Shown here in pieces: positions 7,316 through 15,267 of a stretch of DNA of 39,423 bases. Every line of letters starts with the position of its first letter. The stretch's first letter is position 1. Origin of the DNA: Clostridia bacterium (GTDB taxonomy: Bacteria; Bacillota; Clostridia; Oscillospirales; CAG-272); the NCBI GenBank assembly GCA_017938205.1, contig JAGBCA010000033.1:1-39423 (forward strand), written 5' to 3'. The notes beneath the pieces are model-generated. The model was given only the letters and a program-made list of their open reading frames with translations, was not told where the DNA came from and did not search any database. Position numbers and translations under genes: made by a program.

Positions 7316-9190
7316 TTACCAAATAGCCAAAGGCTTTACGGCAGGCTTTTCTGTCGGCACTTCTCTGCCGTCCGTCAAGGGATAGAACCACACAGCAATA
7401 CGGTGGCCCGTTTTGCCCTTCAGGTGGATCTCAAGCTTCTGCACGCCTTTGTTTTCAGCCTGGGGATGGGGCTCGGGATTGGAGGCGGAGGGAGCGGGCG
7501 CGGGAATGGGCGAATACTCGTCGGGGGCGGCGGCGCGAACGCCGAAGGTACCGTCCGTGAGGAGCGCAACGTACATTTTCGTTCCGTTAATATCTAAGAT
7601 CGCGGCCTTACCGCTTTCATAGAGGCAAACCGAAGCAGGCGTGTGCGCAGACCAGCGGATCACGTCCTCGGCACTGCATTCGATCTCGTCCTGCAAGATC
7701 ACGCTGCCGCTGTCGCGGAGCATCTTCATGCCGCGAACGACGGTTTTTCCCGGGAAGGCGGCAGACATATCGCCGATGGCAAAGCTCTCTTCCCCATCCG
7801 CAAAGCGCGCGGTGGTACAGGGGGCTTGCATTTCATTGTCCTTACCCGTTTGGGGATTGAATACGATCGTATTGTGTCCCTCTGCGCGGAAGCGGTACGC
7901 GTCGCGGTAGGGCTTCAGGTTATAGTTATCATTGCCGAGATCCGAGAAGAAGCGCTTATCACCAATGTTCATCACAAAGGTTCCCATATCGTTGTGGCCG
8001 TGGTACGCGTTGTTCTTCGCAAGGTGGATGGCGGCATAGAATGCGTTTTCGGAAACGTCGGTACGGAAGGAGGCGTTATCACAGCCAACGCCGCCAAAGG
8101 AAAGCGGCATTTCGGCAAGTGTTTCAATCTCCTGCTCCTTATACCAATTCAGGTCGCCAAGTGCGCCGCCGCCTGCGCGGATCTCTTTGTTGCGAATCTC
8201 CGCAAGTCCCTTGTCGCCGAAGATCTTCTGATACCAAGGGAAGAGGTTCGTGCTGATCTTTGCCGCACCGCCGTCACCAAAATTGAAGGAAACAAGGTTC
8301 GGAGAAGACAAGGAAAGCGCGGCATAGGGAGATTTTTTCAGACCGATATAGTCCGTCATACCGTAATCTTGGCCTGCGCAGGAAAGAAGCGCATCCACGT
8401 GCTGGGTGAGATACCCCGTACCGTACGACCAATAGCCAAGGCCCTCGGAATACGAGCCGTCTACGGGATGATAGAAATCTCTGACAGCGAGATAGGAATC
8501 CTCAAAGGCGTGCGTGAGGATGGGCTCATACATATCACACTCCTCATCGTCGAAGATAGCGAGGACGGCCAGCGAAAGCGAGCCGTTACAGATAAACTTC
8601 CAGTTATCACCCGGCTTATCCTGATACCAACGATAGCCACGCTGAGGCTCGATGCAGTTTTTATGCTCAGGCTCGTTGTTATATTCCTCCATCACGCGTG
8701 CAAAGCCCTTCTCGAAAAGGGTGTGACGCATCAAAGCCTTGGTCTCCTCGTCAATCACATCATAGAGACGGTCATAAACGTAGGCAAAGGCATTGCAAAG
8801 CACCGCGCAATCAAGGAAATGGCGCGGATGGAAATCCGGGAACTCGCAGGCCGCCTTGATCTCTGCGATCGCGCGGTCGGCATACTTCTTCTCACCCGTG
8901 ATGCGGTACGCCATAGCAAGATGCTTGGTTCGGTTTTCCACCTTATGCGACATATTGAGCAGACGCACGCCGTCGGGAATCAGATATTCGCAAAGCGGCT
9001 CATCCAGAAACGTATCGGCGTTTTTGAGCAGGTTGTCGATCATGATTTTATAGTCGCCAACCTCTCGGTTTTTCTTAAATCTTTCAAAATCGGCGGCGGT
9101 GAGAACGAGACGAGGATGCTCGCCCTTTTTCCAGCGAGCGCGAACGTCCTTCAAAATTTCGGCGCCAATGTTTTTTCCTATAACTTCCAT
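7316..9190 (-). CDS. heparinase II/III-fold protein D (first gene of the operon)
   Basis: A 624-residue paralog and the most divergent of the four. It keeps His397 and His399 (HGHND), Asp417 (FSDLG), His439 (EGHN) and GLGYWSYG around 250-257. It differs from the others in the middle: the segment after NFGDG reads ISTNLFPWYQKIFGDKG, where the others have TSPxxxW(C/L)A(G/A)R(F/Y)NDP. The start is the ATG of MEVIG, preceded by GGGAGG. The 21 codons upstream are in frame but run through the promoter. There is no signal peptide, and the C-terminus is KPLAIW. It is the promoter-proximal gene of the four-gene unit, so it is probably the best expressed. Confidence 0.85.
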   Translation of the reverse strand: MEVIGKNIGAEILKDVRARWKKGEHPRLVLTAADFERFKKNREVGDYKIMIDNLLKNADTFLDEPLCEYLIPDGVRLLNMSHKVENRTKHLAMAYRITGEKKYADRAIAEIKAACEFPDFHPRHFLDCAVLCNAFAYVYDRLYDVIDEETKALMRHTLFEKGFARVMEEYNNEPEHKNCIEPQRGYRWYQDKPGDNWKFICNGSLSLAVLAIFDDEECDMYEPILTHAFEDSYLAVRDFYHPVDGSYSEGLGYWSYGTGYLTQHVDALLSCAGQDYGMTDYIGLKKSPYAALSLSSPNLVSFNFGDGGAAKISTNLFPWYQKIFGDKGLAEIRNKEIRAGGGALGDLNWYKEQEIETLAEMPLSFGGVGCDNASFRTDVSENAFYAAIHLAKNNAYHGHNDMGTFVMNIGDKRFFSDLGNDNYNLKPYRDAYRFRAEGHNTIVFNPQTGKDNEMQAPCTTARFADGEESFAIGDMSAAFPGKTVVRGMKMLRDSGSVILQDEIECSAEDVIRWSAHTPASVCLYESGKAAILDINGTKMYVALLTDGTFGVRAAAPDEYSPIPAPAPSASNPEPHPQAENKGVQKLEIHLKGKTGHRIAVWFYPLTDGREVPTEKPAVKPLAIW

Positions 9191-9241
9191 TTTATTTTCC
9201 TCCCTAATAAAAGAAAATATTATTTTAAATCCTTTATGACC

Positions 9242-9270
9242 ACTATAACACAACCGCCCTCTTTTGTAAA
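9242..9270 (-). promoter_or_regulatory. sigma-A-type promoter of the four-gene heparinase-like operon
   Basis: TTTACA (9265-9270) and TATAGT (9242-9247) on the minus strand have a 17-bp spacer and lie 51 bp upstream of the first start codon. No obvious operator palindrome was found. Confidence 0.75.
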
Positions 9271-9326
9271 TAGAAAAATGGCGATTTTGTTATATATATC
9301 AATGGTTTTTGTGCGTTTTGACCATA

Positions 9327-9372
9327 AAAAATCCCCACAACAGAGCGCGCCTTTTCTCTGTCATGGGGATTT
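9327..9372 (-). terminator. terminator of the GH20-like gene
   Basis: A long stem of about 16 bp (AATCCCCATGACAGAG with CTCTGTTGTGGGGATT, two G-U type pairs) is followed on the minus strand by TTTTTTATGG. It sits 11 bp after the GH20-like stop codon and separates this unit from the heparinase-like operon. Confidence 0.85.
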
Positions 9373-9383
9373 ACAACTTTCTA

Positions 9384-11333
9384 TTATTCTTTTATCACAA
9401 CGTCCGCGATCTTCAAGGAAAGCGCGGACTTGATCGGCTCGTAGACCACTTCCTTCACTGAGGATCTTGCGGGGATCGCAAAGGTATAGTAAATGCCATC
9501 CTCACGCTCACGGATGCGGGCGGCGGAAAGCGTGCGCCATACGTGCTTATCAACACCCTTATACATATTGTAGCTGTGGGGATTTTCGGCGTGTGCGATC
9601 ACAGCATCACGAACGCCTACATTATAGTCCGTATACACAGGGGCGGTGTCGCGCTCACCGTTTTCGTAGATCACGTGATAGTAGCCAAGAAGCGAAAGAT
9701 CGCCCGCGGGCTCGGCATCCTCGTTGTCAAAGGGCTTGCCCGTGAAGGTATGCGTGATCTCCACGTGCGCGCCTGCCAGCGTTTCGCGATTGTAGAACCA
9801 ATAGAGCCAATCGGCCGAGAGCAGGAAATTCTCCTTGAAATCCTCATCCGAAAAAGCGGGATCGTAGGCCTGGATCGCGCCGTATGCAAGATCTGCGATC
9901 GAGCCCCAGCGCATCGTTTCCTCACGGGTGCTTTCCAGCCAGTTGGAGATCGAGAAGCCGCGGATGCCTGCCGCCACGCGCTCCTTCCATTTTGCGGTGC
10001 GCATTGCGGCGTAGTTTCCGTACACGGCGTAGCGGCCGTCGGAAAGGAAGGGATCCTTGATCTCGGTGTTGCCACCGTAATACCAGTTCCAGATGCGGAT
10101 CTCGGGATTCACGAGCGTGAAGGACTTCGTGCGATCCTTCATCGTGCAATCTATCGCATCCGCAGGCCATGGCTTCGACATATCGGGGGTCCATTCGTGC
10201 TTATAAAGCGGAATCATCTTGCCCATCAGCTCAAAGCGCTTATCGGTTTTCTGCGTGTATGCGGGCTTATGATATGCACCATGCACCTCACCTGTTACGC
10301 GATCCTGAATACCAACCAGAGAATCGCCCCAAATTGCACCTTTTACGCCTTTTGATTTGAGATATTCATAACATTTGTTTACATTATACGCAAACAACTC
10401 GCCGGGATCCTTATCCTTGCACTTGTCGCAAACACAATATACCCACCACTCATCGTGCGCCATATGCACCGTTTTTGCATCAAAGACCTCGATGGCCTCG
10501 TCATAGAGATCGAACACGATCTCATAAAGCTTTTCGTTTTGCGGACAAGCGCAAGTGGGGGCTTCTTCCGCCATATCCTCTGCAAGCTCGGGATAGCAGC
10601 CGAGGATATGCTCACTGTGCGAAAGACTCGGAATCTCGGGGATCATTTCAAGGCCGAGAGAATGGCCGTAGTCCACAAGCTCACGCACCTCCTTTTGCGA
10701 AAGGACCTCGCCGTTCGCATTGAAGGTATGCGTGGAGTTTCGCATTCTCGGATTGAGCATACTTGCAAGATAGCGCTTGTTTCGCTGTCCGTTCATCGAC
10801 CTCGAATATTCCAGCCAATAGGCATTCAGCTCCGGATGGCGCTTAAGCTCCATTGCCGCGCCGACCTCTAAGATCACGGCATTATAACCAAGAGCGGCAA
10901 GAAGCTCCATCAGCTCCTTGAAGAAGGAAAACTCCTCTCTTGCGGGCAGGTAGAAGCGAATGCTCCGATGCTCCACGCAGGGAAAGCTATAGACGATACC
11001 CTCAACAAGCCCCTCTGCGCTATGTGCCAAAAGACTGTATACGGCACGAAGCTGCGCACCGAGAAGATCGGCATACACCGTGATCTGCTCCTTCTCTATC
11101 ACGAGAACGAAGCCTTCGTTCGTATCCTTTTTATATACGCTTCCGAAGACGCTCTCCACCGCCGCGATCGCACTCTCCGAAAGCGGGAGAAAAACGATCT
11201 TCGCGCCACCATCGGCCTTAGGCAGACGAGCAAGCAGCTTTTCGGCCATTGCGGGGGTATTTTCCGAGGCGCCTCCATAGGTCACGGGGATTGTTCCCCA
11301 TTTTGCATAGCTATCGGTTAAAAATTTTTTCAT
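9384..11333 (-). CDS. GH20-type beta-N-acetylhexosaminidase-like protein
   Basis: A 649-residue protein read as glycoside hydrolase family 20, enzymes that remove terminal N-acetylhexosamine by substrate-assisted catalysis. The N-terminal 110 residues look like the GH20b accessory domain. The TIM barrel starts near residue 120 (HRSIRFYLP). The catalytic Asp-Glu pair is in HMAHDEWW (Asp294-Glu295), in place of the commoner HxGxDE. A CxCxxC cluster follows at 300-305. The C-terminal 130 residues are a separate beta-rich part I do not recognise. There is no signal peptide, so it should act on imported oligosaccharide. The start is the ATG 8 nt after GGAGG; an in-frame TTG overlapping that site was rejected. 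It is a single-gene unit with its own promoter and terminator between the lyase operon and the aminotransferase operon. Confidence 0.78.
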   Translation of the reverse strand: MKKFLTDSYAKWGTIPVTYGGASENTPAMAEKLLARLPKADGGAKIVFLPLSESAIAAVESVFGSVYKKDTNEGFVLVIEKEQITVYADLLGAQLRAVYSLLAHSAEGLVEGIVYSFPCVEHRSIRFYLPAREEFSFFKELMELLAALGYNAVILEVGAAMELKRHPELNAYWLEYSRSMNGQRNKRYLASMLNPRMRNSTHTFNANGEVLSQKEVRELVDYGHSLGLEMIPEIPSLSHSEHILGCYPELAEDMAEEAPTCACPQNEKLYEIVFDLYDEAIEVFDAKTVHMAHDEWWVYCVCDKCKDKDPGELFAYNVNKCYEYLKSKGVKGAIWGDSLVGIQDRVTGEVHGAYHKPAYTQKTDKRFELMGKMIPLYKHEWTPDMSKPWPADAIDCTMKDRTKSFTLVNPEIRIWNWYYGGNTEIKDPFLSDGRYAVYGNYAAMRTAKWKERVAAGIRGFSISNWLESTREETMRWGSIADLAYGAIQAYDPAFSDEDFKENFLLSADWLYWFYNRETLAGAHVEITHTFTGKPFDNEDAEPAGDLSLLGYYHVIYENGERDTAPVYTDYNVGVRDAVIAHAENPHSYNMYKGVDKHVWRTLSAARIREREDGIYYTFAIPARSSVKEVVYEPIKSALSLKIADVVIKE

Positions 11334-11365
11334 AAAAAGAGCCTCCAAAAAAGCTTGTTACCTTA

Positions 11366-11394
11366 TTATTACATAAACATATCGAGATTGTCAA
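11366..11394 (-). promoter_or_regulatory. sigma-A-type promoter of the GH20-like gene
   Basis: Consensus TTGACA (11389-11394) and TAATAA (11366-11371) on the minus strand with a 17-bp spacer, 32 bp upstream of the start codon. Confidence 0.75.
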
Positions 11395-11447
11395 TATGAA
11401 GTTTTGTGTTTTCGATCATATAATTTGTTTTTTTGCGCAAATATGCA

Positions 11448-11484
11448 AATAGAAAACGGAGGCATTTCACCTCCGTGTTCTATT
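11448..11484 (-). terminator. terminator of the aminotransferase-amidohydrolase operon
   Basis: A stem of AATAGAA-x-ACGGAGG paired with CCTCCGT-x-TTCTATT around a 7-nt loop, 10 bp after the last stop codon. The U-tract is only moderate (TTTTCTATTTGC). Confidence 0.7.
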
Positions 11485-11494
11485 CGGTTTGAAA

Positions 11495-12400
11495 TTATAA
11501 GCCCAGAAGCTTTTCGGCGTTTCCCCTGCAGATCTTCTCATACGCTGCATAGGAGATCCTTCCCTGCTCCATTGCATCATCAAGGAAGGCGGAAAGGCCA
11601 ACGCGGATGGGATGCTTTGCGTTTTCGGGGGAGCAAATGTCCGTTGCGAAATAAAGCTGATCCGCAAATTCCTCTAAGAAGCCATATGCAAATTCGGGAT
11701 CGCGCAAAAGCGCGTTAAAGCCCGATCCCGCAGAAAGATCCGCCGTCAGATTTTTATATTTACGCAGCAGCTCGGGAACACGGCCGCCAGGCGCTACCTT
11801 TCCCTCGGGATAACCGCCACGGGTTTCCTCCGTGACGTCTGCACCGATCTCCGACCAAAACCTCTGTGAATGACCAATGATCTGAAGCTTCGGGAAGGTC
11901 TGCAAAATCTTCTCAAGGCGCACAAGCCCCATCTCATCTACCACACCGTAATCGCCGCCAAGCGAGCCGATATGGATGGTTACGGGCATTTGGCACTTTT
12001 CGCAGTGCGCAAAAAGATTCATAAGAAGCGGATCGTCTAGCGCCATGTTGCAGGTCAGCTCCGCCACGCCCCTTGCGCCAAGCGATTTATAATGATTTAA
12101 TATGTAAGAAAAATCGGTTTGATCCGAATTTTCAAAAAATCTCGGATCAATGCCGCAGAACCAGGAAAAATGCGAAGGATCGTTTTTCACGATTTGATAG
12201 ATCTCTCTGTTCGTGTTTCTCTCATCTGCGCATTCGGGTGACATAGCCGTTAAGATCACGCCGCGCTCTACACCGATTTTCTCGTATATCTCAAGCAGCT
12301 CGGCGGGCGTGCAGAAGGTATCCCCCGTTTTTCGCAAAAGCGCCCCCTCGGTATCGCTGATCACGTGAACGTGCATGTCAATTTTTTTGAGCTTTTTCAT
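11495..12400 (-). CDS. amidohydrolase-2 family metal-dependent hydrolase, copy 1
   Basis: A 301-residue TIM-barrel protein of the amidohydrolase-2 family (PF04909), which includes hydrolases and decarboxylases acting on cyclic substrates and lactones. Metal-binding features are HVH at 10-12, the histidine of TIHIGS, GHSQRFW and the Asp of FATDICSP near the C-terminus. It is clearly related to the next gene upstream: both contain GYP(E/K)G, PGGR(V/I), KYKNL and (L/I)SAGSGxNAL. It is the last gene of the operon, 27 bp after its paralog. The ribosome site is AAAGGAG. Substrate unknown; in the setting of an aminotransferase and a Gfo/Idh dehydrogenase it may hydrolyse a lactone or cyclic intermediate, which is inference. 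Confidence 0.8.
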   Translation of the reverse strand: MKKLKKIDMHVHVISDTEGALLRKTGDTFCTPAELLEIYEKIGVERGVILTAMSPECADERNTNREIYQIVKNDPSHFSWFCGIDPRFFENSDQTDFSYILNHYKSLGARGVAELTCNMALDDPLLMNLFAHCEKCQMPVTIHIGSLGGDYGVVDEMGLVRLEKILQTFPKLQIIGHSQRFWSEIGADVTEETRGGYPEGKVAPGGRVPELLRKYKNLTADLSAGSGFNALLRDPEFAYGFLEEFADQLYFATDICSPENAKHPIRVGLSAFLDDAMEQGRISYAAYEKICRGNAEKLLGL

Positions 12401-12427
12401 TGTTTTTCTCCTTTTGCGAGCATGAGC

Positions 12428-13309
12428 TTATGCGCCTGCGGTCAGGCGTTCCGCATTTCCGTGGTATACGAGCTCCTTGACGTCGGCAGGGAGGAAAAGC
12501 TTTTCGATCAATTCCTGATGGACGTTATCGAAATAATCTCTTGCATAGAGGAATCGGTCAGGGAAACGGCAGATCAGCTTATAGGTATAGTCAAGATCGC
12601 GGGAGAGCGCATTGCAGCCGGAGCCTGCGGAAATATCACAGTAAAGGTTTTTATATTTTGTGAGCATTGCTTCGATCCTGCCGCCGGGAAGCACGGGTCC
12701 CTTGGGATACCCATTGCAGAGGCCGAGATCGTCGCCCGAAATATTTGCCCAGAAGCCGGGTGCGTGACCGAGAATGGCCGTATCGGGACAAAGAGAAAGA
12801 AGATGATCAAGGTTGTTCATATCACCGCCGAACCACCAATGTTTGCGCGGTATGCTACGCCCCGTCAAGGTAGCTGAAGGATAATCAAAATGGAGCGTGA
12901 CGGGCAGATGCGCCTCGCCGCAGAAGCGAAAAAGATCGATGCAATCGGGATCATCGTAAAGCATACGGAATTTGATCTCACCGCAGATGCGCACATCGTA
13001 GAGGTCGATCGCGGAGCGAAGGGCCATGATCGCATCGGGACGGTGCGGATTCGGACCGTAGCCAAGCACGAAGCGATCGGGAGCGCGGCGCTTATATTCA
13101 AGACAGCGTGCAAACGGGATCGGTACGCCCCGCTCACCCTCAAGGATCGCGCCCGGAAGCACGTGTACGCTCTCGGGATCAAAATCGCCGTACGGCGTTT
13201 CCCAAGAAAGCAGCCATGTCTTATCAATACCGTTCGCATCCATGTTTGCAATAAATTTTTCAAAATCATGCTTATGCCAATCGGGATGATTGTGTGCATC
13301 TATAATCAT
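12428..13309 (-). CDS. amidohydrolase-2 family metal-dependent hydrolase, copy 2
   Basis: A 293-residue paralog of the downstream gene. It starts MIIDAHNH, with the metal-binding HxH at 6-8; a second histidine lies in TLHFDYPS, and GHAPGFW matches GHSQRFW of copy 1. Near the C-terminus YARDYFD replaces FATDICS, still offering the metal-ligand Asp. The start is the ATG after GGAGCAAGAAAA, not the one 11 codons upstream, because the family begins with the metal motif directly. It lies 44 bp after the Gfo/Idh gene. That gap contains the 12-bp palindrome AAACAATTGTTT (13337-13348) but no terminator. The two copies differ most between residues 50 and 160, so they may take successive or related substrates. 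Confidence 0.8.
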   Translation of the reverse strand: MIIDAHNHPDWHKHDFEKFIANMDANGIDKTWLLSWETPYGDFDPESVHVLPGAILEGERGVPIPFARCLEYKRRAPDRFVLGYGPNPHRPDAIMALRSAIDLYDVRICGEIKFRMLYDDPDCIDLFRFCGEAHLPVTLHFDYPSATLTGRSIPRKHWWFGGDMNNLDHLLSLCPDTAILGHAPGFWANISGDDLGLCNGYPKGPVLPGGRIEAMLTKYKNLYCDISAGSGCNALSRDLDYTYKLICRFPDRFLYARDYFDNVHQELIEKLFLPADVKELVYHGNAERLTAGA

Positions 13310-13353
13310 TTTTCTTGCTCCTTTGCCATATTTTGAAAACAATTGTTTGCATT

Positions 13354-14382
13354 TTATTCAAGAACGATCTTTTTTCCCGTTCTTGCGCTTTCGTATACGC
13401 CTTGGATCAAGGCAACGGCACGGCGGCTCTCCGTAAGAGGCACGGCAGGCGCTCTTCCCGTGAGGATCGCATCGGCAAAATCGCGGATCTGGAATTTATG
13501 CCCATCGCAGGAAATGCTCATAGGACTTGAGTGCCCGAGATTTTTTTCTTTATTGATCTCTGCGATCGGCTCAAAGGCAAAGCCCTCTACGTCGCATTTT
13601 TCAATGGTGTCCTCCGTGATGACCACGCTTCCCTTCGTACCAACGATGGAAATATGGCGGGGCGCGCCCTTATATGCACTTGTGGTGCTTTGAATGACGA
13701 CCAGCGCGCCGCACTTGAATTTCACGGCGGCAACGGCGGTATCCTCTGCCTCTATCACGTGTGTTTTCGTATCCATATAGCCGCAAACGCTTTCGGCAGG
13801 ACCGAGAAGATAGAGCATAGCATCCACGCCGTGAATGCCCTGGTTCATCAGCGAGCCGCCATCCAGCGCCCATGTGCCGCGCCAGGAGGAGGAATCATAG
13901 TATTCCTGCGAGCGGTAATATTTCATCAGAAGCTCGCCCGTGATCAGCTGACCGAGGCGGCCATCCTTCAGCATCGATCGCAGATGCTGCACCGATGCGC
14001 TGAAGCGGAACTGAGAGATCACGCCCGCCGTCAGCCCCTTTTCCTTTGCGAGAGCGATCACACGGTCACAGTCCTCCACCGTGACGGCGAGGGGCTTTTC
14101 CACGAGGATATGCTTTCCCGCAGAAAGTGCGGCAAGAGCGGTATTGGCGTGAAAGCCGCTGGGCGTACAGATGCAGACCGCATCCACCAAGGGAGAGGCA
14201 AGCATTTGCTCCACGCTATCAAAGACCTTCGCGCCGTATTTCTTAGCAAAGGCCTCTGCGCTTTCCTTGCGCACGTCGGCAAAGCCTGCAAGCATTGCGT
14301 TTTCGGCGGCAAGAATGCTTACTGCGTGAAAGTCCGCAACTGCGCCGCAGCCGATCACGCCGATAGAAATCTTCTTATCCAT
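13354..14382 (-). CDS. Gfo/Idh/MocA family NAD(P)-dependent oxidoreductase
   Basis: A 342-residue sugar or cyclitol dehydrogenase. The Rossmann fold starts with GVIGCGAVADFHA (8-20), the active-site lysine is in EKP (95-97), and LMNQGIHGVD (178-187) carries the catalytic histidine His184 in the common LMNQGIH form of the family. Such enzymes oxidise or reduce a ring hydroxyl of sugars, inositols or uronates, and some pair with DegT aminotransferases to interconvert hydroxyl and amino groups. The gene starts 3 bp after the AraC stop codon and shares its transcript. The substrate cannot be named from the sequence. Confidence 0.87.
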   Translation of the reverse strand: MDKKISIGVIGCGAVADFHAVSILAAENAMLAGFADVRKESAEAFAKKYGAKVFDSVEQMLASPLVDAVCICTPSGFHANTALAALSAGKHILVEKPLAVTVEDCDRVIALAKEKGLTAGVISQFRFSASVQHLRSMLKDGRLGQLITGELLMKYYRSQEYYDSSSWRGTWALDGGSLMNQGIHGVDAMLYLLGPAESVCGYMDTKTHVIEAEDTAVAAVKFKCGALVVIQSTTSAYKGAPRHISIVGTKGSVVITEDTIEKCDVEGFAFEPIAEINKEKNLGHSSPMSISCDGHKFQIRDFADAILTGRAPAVPLTESRRAVALIQGVYESARTGKKIVLE

Positions 14383-14385
14383 ATC

Positions 14386-15243
14386 TCATTGCTCCCGTTG
14401 GGTCTTGACGTAGACCGTTGGGGATTCCCCTTTGTATTTTTTAAATGCACGGCTGAAATACGCCTCATCCGAAAATCCAACACGCACGGCGATCTCCTTC
14501 AGCGACAGAGCCGTCGTGGACAGAAGCGCCGTTGCCTTGTTGATCCGATACCGATTGATGTAGGAAACCGGCGGCTCGCCCATCAAATCCTTGAAGGTGC
14601 GGGAAAAATGCGCCTCGGTCATAAAGCATTTGCCCGCCAGCTCCGAGAGGCGGATGGTTTCGGCATAATGCTCGTGGATATAAGAAAATACCGTATATAC
14701 AAATTCCCGTTGGCGTCGCGAAAAGCTCTTCATTCCCACGAAGGTGGGCTGCTCCCTATAGGGCGAAAGCGCATCGAAGAGAAGAACGAAGCGGCCGATG
14801 GCCGAGAGAAGCCGATCCGCATCGGGAAGAGAGGAAAACAAATCAAGCGTAAGGCGAATGACGCTCTCATCACGGATCAGATTCTTAAAACGGAATTTTC
14901 CCTCTCGGTAGGGGTGGAAAAACTCCGAAAGCAGGCCACCCAGATAAGATTCGGAAACGTCAACGCAAAGCATATCGTATACCGCGACACCCTCCTCCAC
15001 GAGGTTGGAATGGTATTCATACGGATTGACGATCACAAGATCCCCCGCCTCGGCCACAATGATCTGCGAGCCGAGATTGACCGAGAGCGTTCCTGACCGT
15101 ATGTATTTGATCTCCATTTCCTCGTGAAAGCGCAGATGCACACGCTCCGAAGCACTAAATGTTTTGTTTGGTTGAAAAACGAAGGGAGAGCGCGTCCCCG
15201 CGCCGAAGATGCGCTCGTATTCGGGCTTTTCGTTTCGGTTCAC
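14386..15243 (-). CDS. AraC family transcriptional regulator
   Basis: A 285-residue regulator. Residues 1 to about 115 form a cupin-like ligand domain (HLRFHEEMEIKYIRSG, GDLVIVNPYEYHS). The C-terminal hundred residues hold two helix-turn-helix units, one around LAGKCFMTEAHFSRTFKDLM and one around SLKEIAVRVGFSDEAYFSRA. It lies between the aminotransferase (24 bp upstream) and the dehydrogenase (3 bp downstream). It is therefore autoregulated with its targets, and it probably senses the sugar processed by this operon. It is the only regulator in the locus, so it may also act on the GH20-like and heparinase-like promoters, but I could not find a shared operator. Confidence 0.9.
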   Translation of the reverse strand: MNRNEKPEYERIFGAGTRSPFVFQPNKTFSASERVHLRFHEEMEIKYIRSGTLSVNLGSQIIVAEAGDLVIVNPYEYHSNLVEEGVAVYDMLCVDVSESYLGGLLSEFFHPYREGKFRFKNLIRDESVIRLTLDLFSSLPDADRLLSAIGRFVLLFDALSPYREQPTFVGMKSFSRRQREFVYTVFSYIHEHYAETIRLSELAGKCFMTEAHFSRTFKDLMGEPPVSYINRYRINKATALLSTTALSLKEIAVRVGFSDEAYFSRAFKKYKGESPTVYVKTQREQ

Positions 15244-15267
15244 TTTCGCTCCTCCTATCTTGTATTT

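Noticed and set aside
7643-9433. A 596-codon open frame on the plus strand over heparinase-like copy D
   Set aside because: Antisense shadow of a clear paralog with full motifs. Similar shadows cover the other three copies, the AraC gene and the aminotransferase (for example 13531-15096 and 15124-16710).
13337-13348. 12-bp palindrome AAACAATTGTTT between the Gfo/Idh and amidohydrolase genes as an operator
   Set aside because: It is inside an operon in a 44-bp gap with no promoter, and short AT-rich palindromes are expected by chance.
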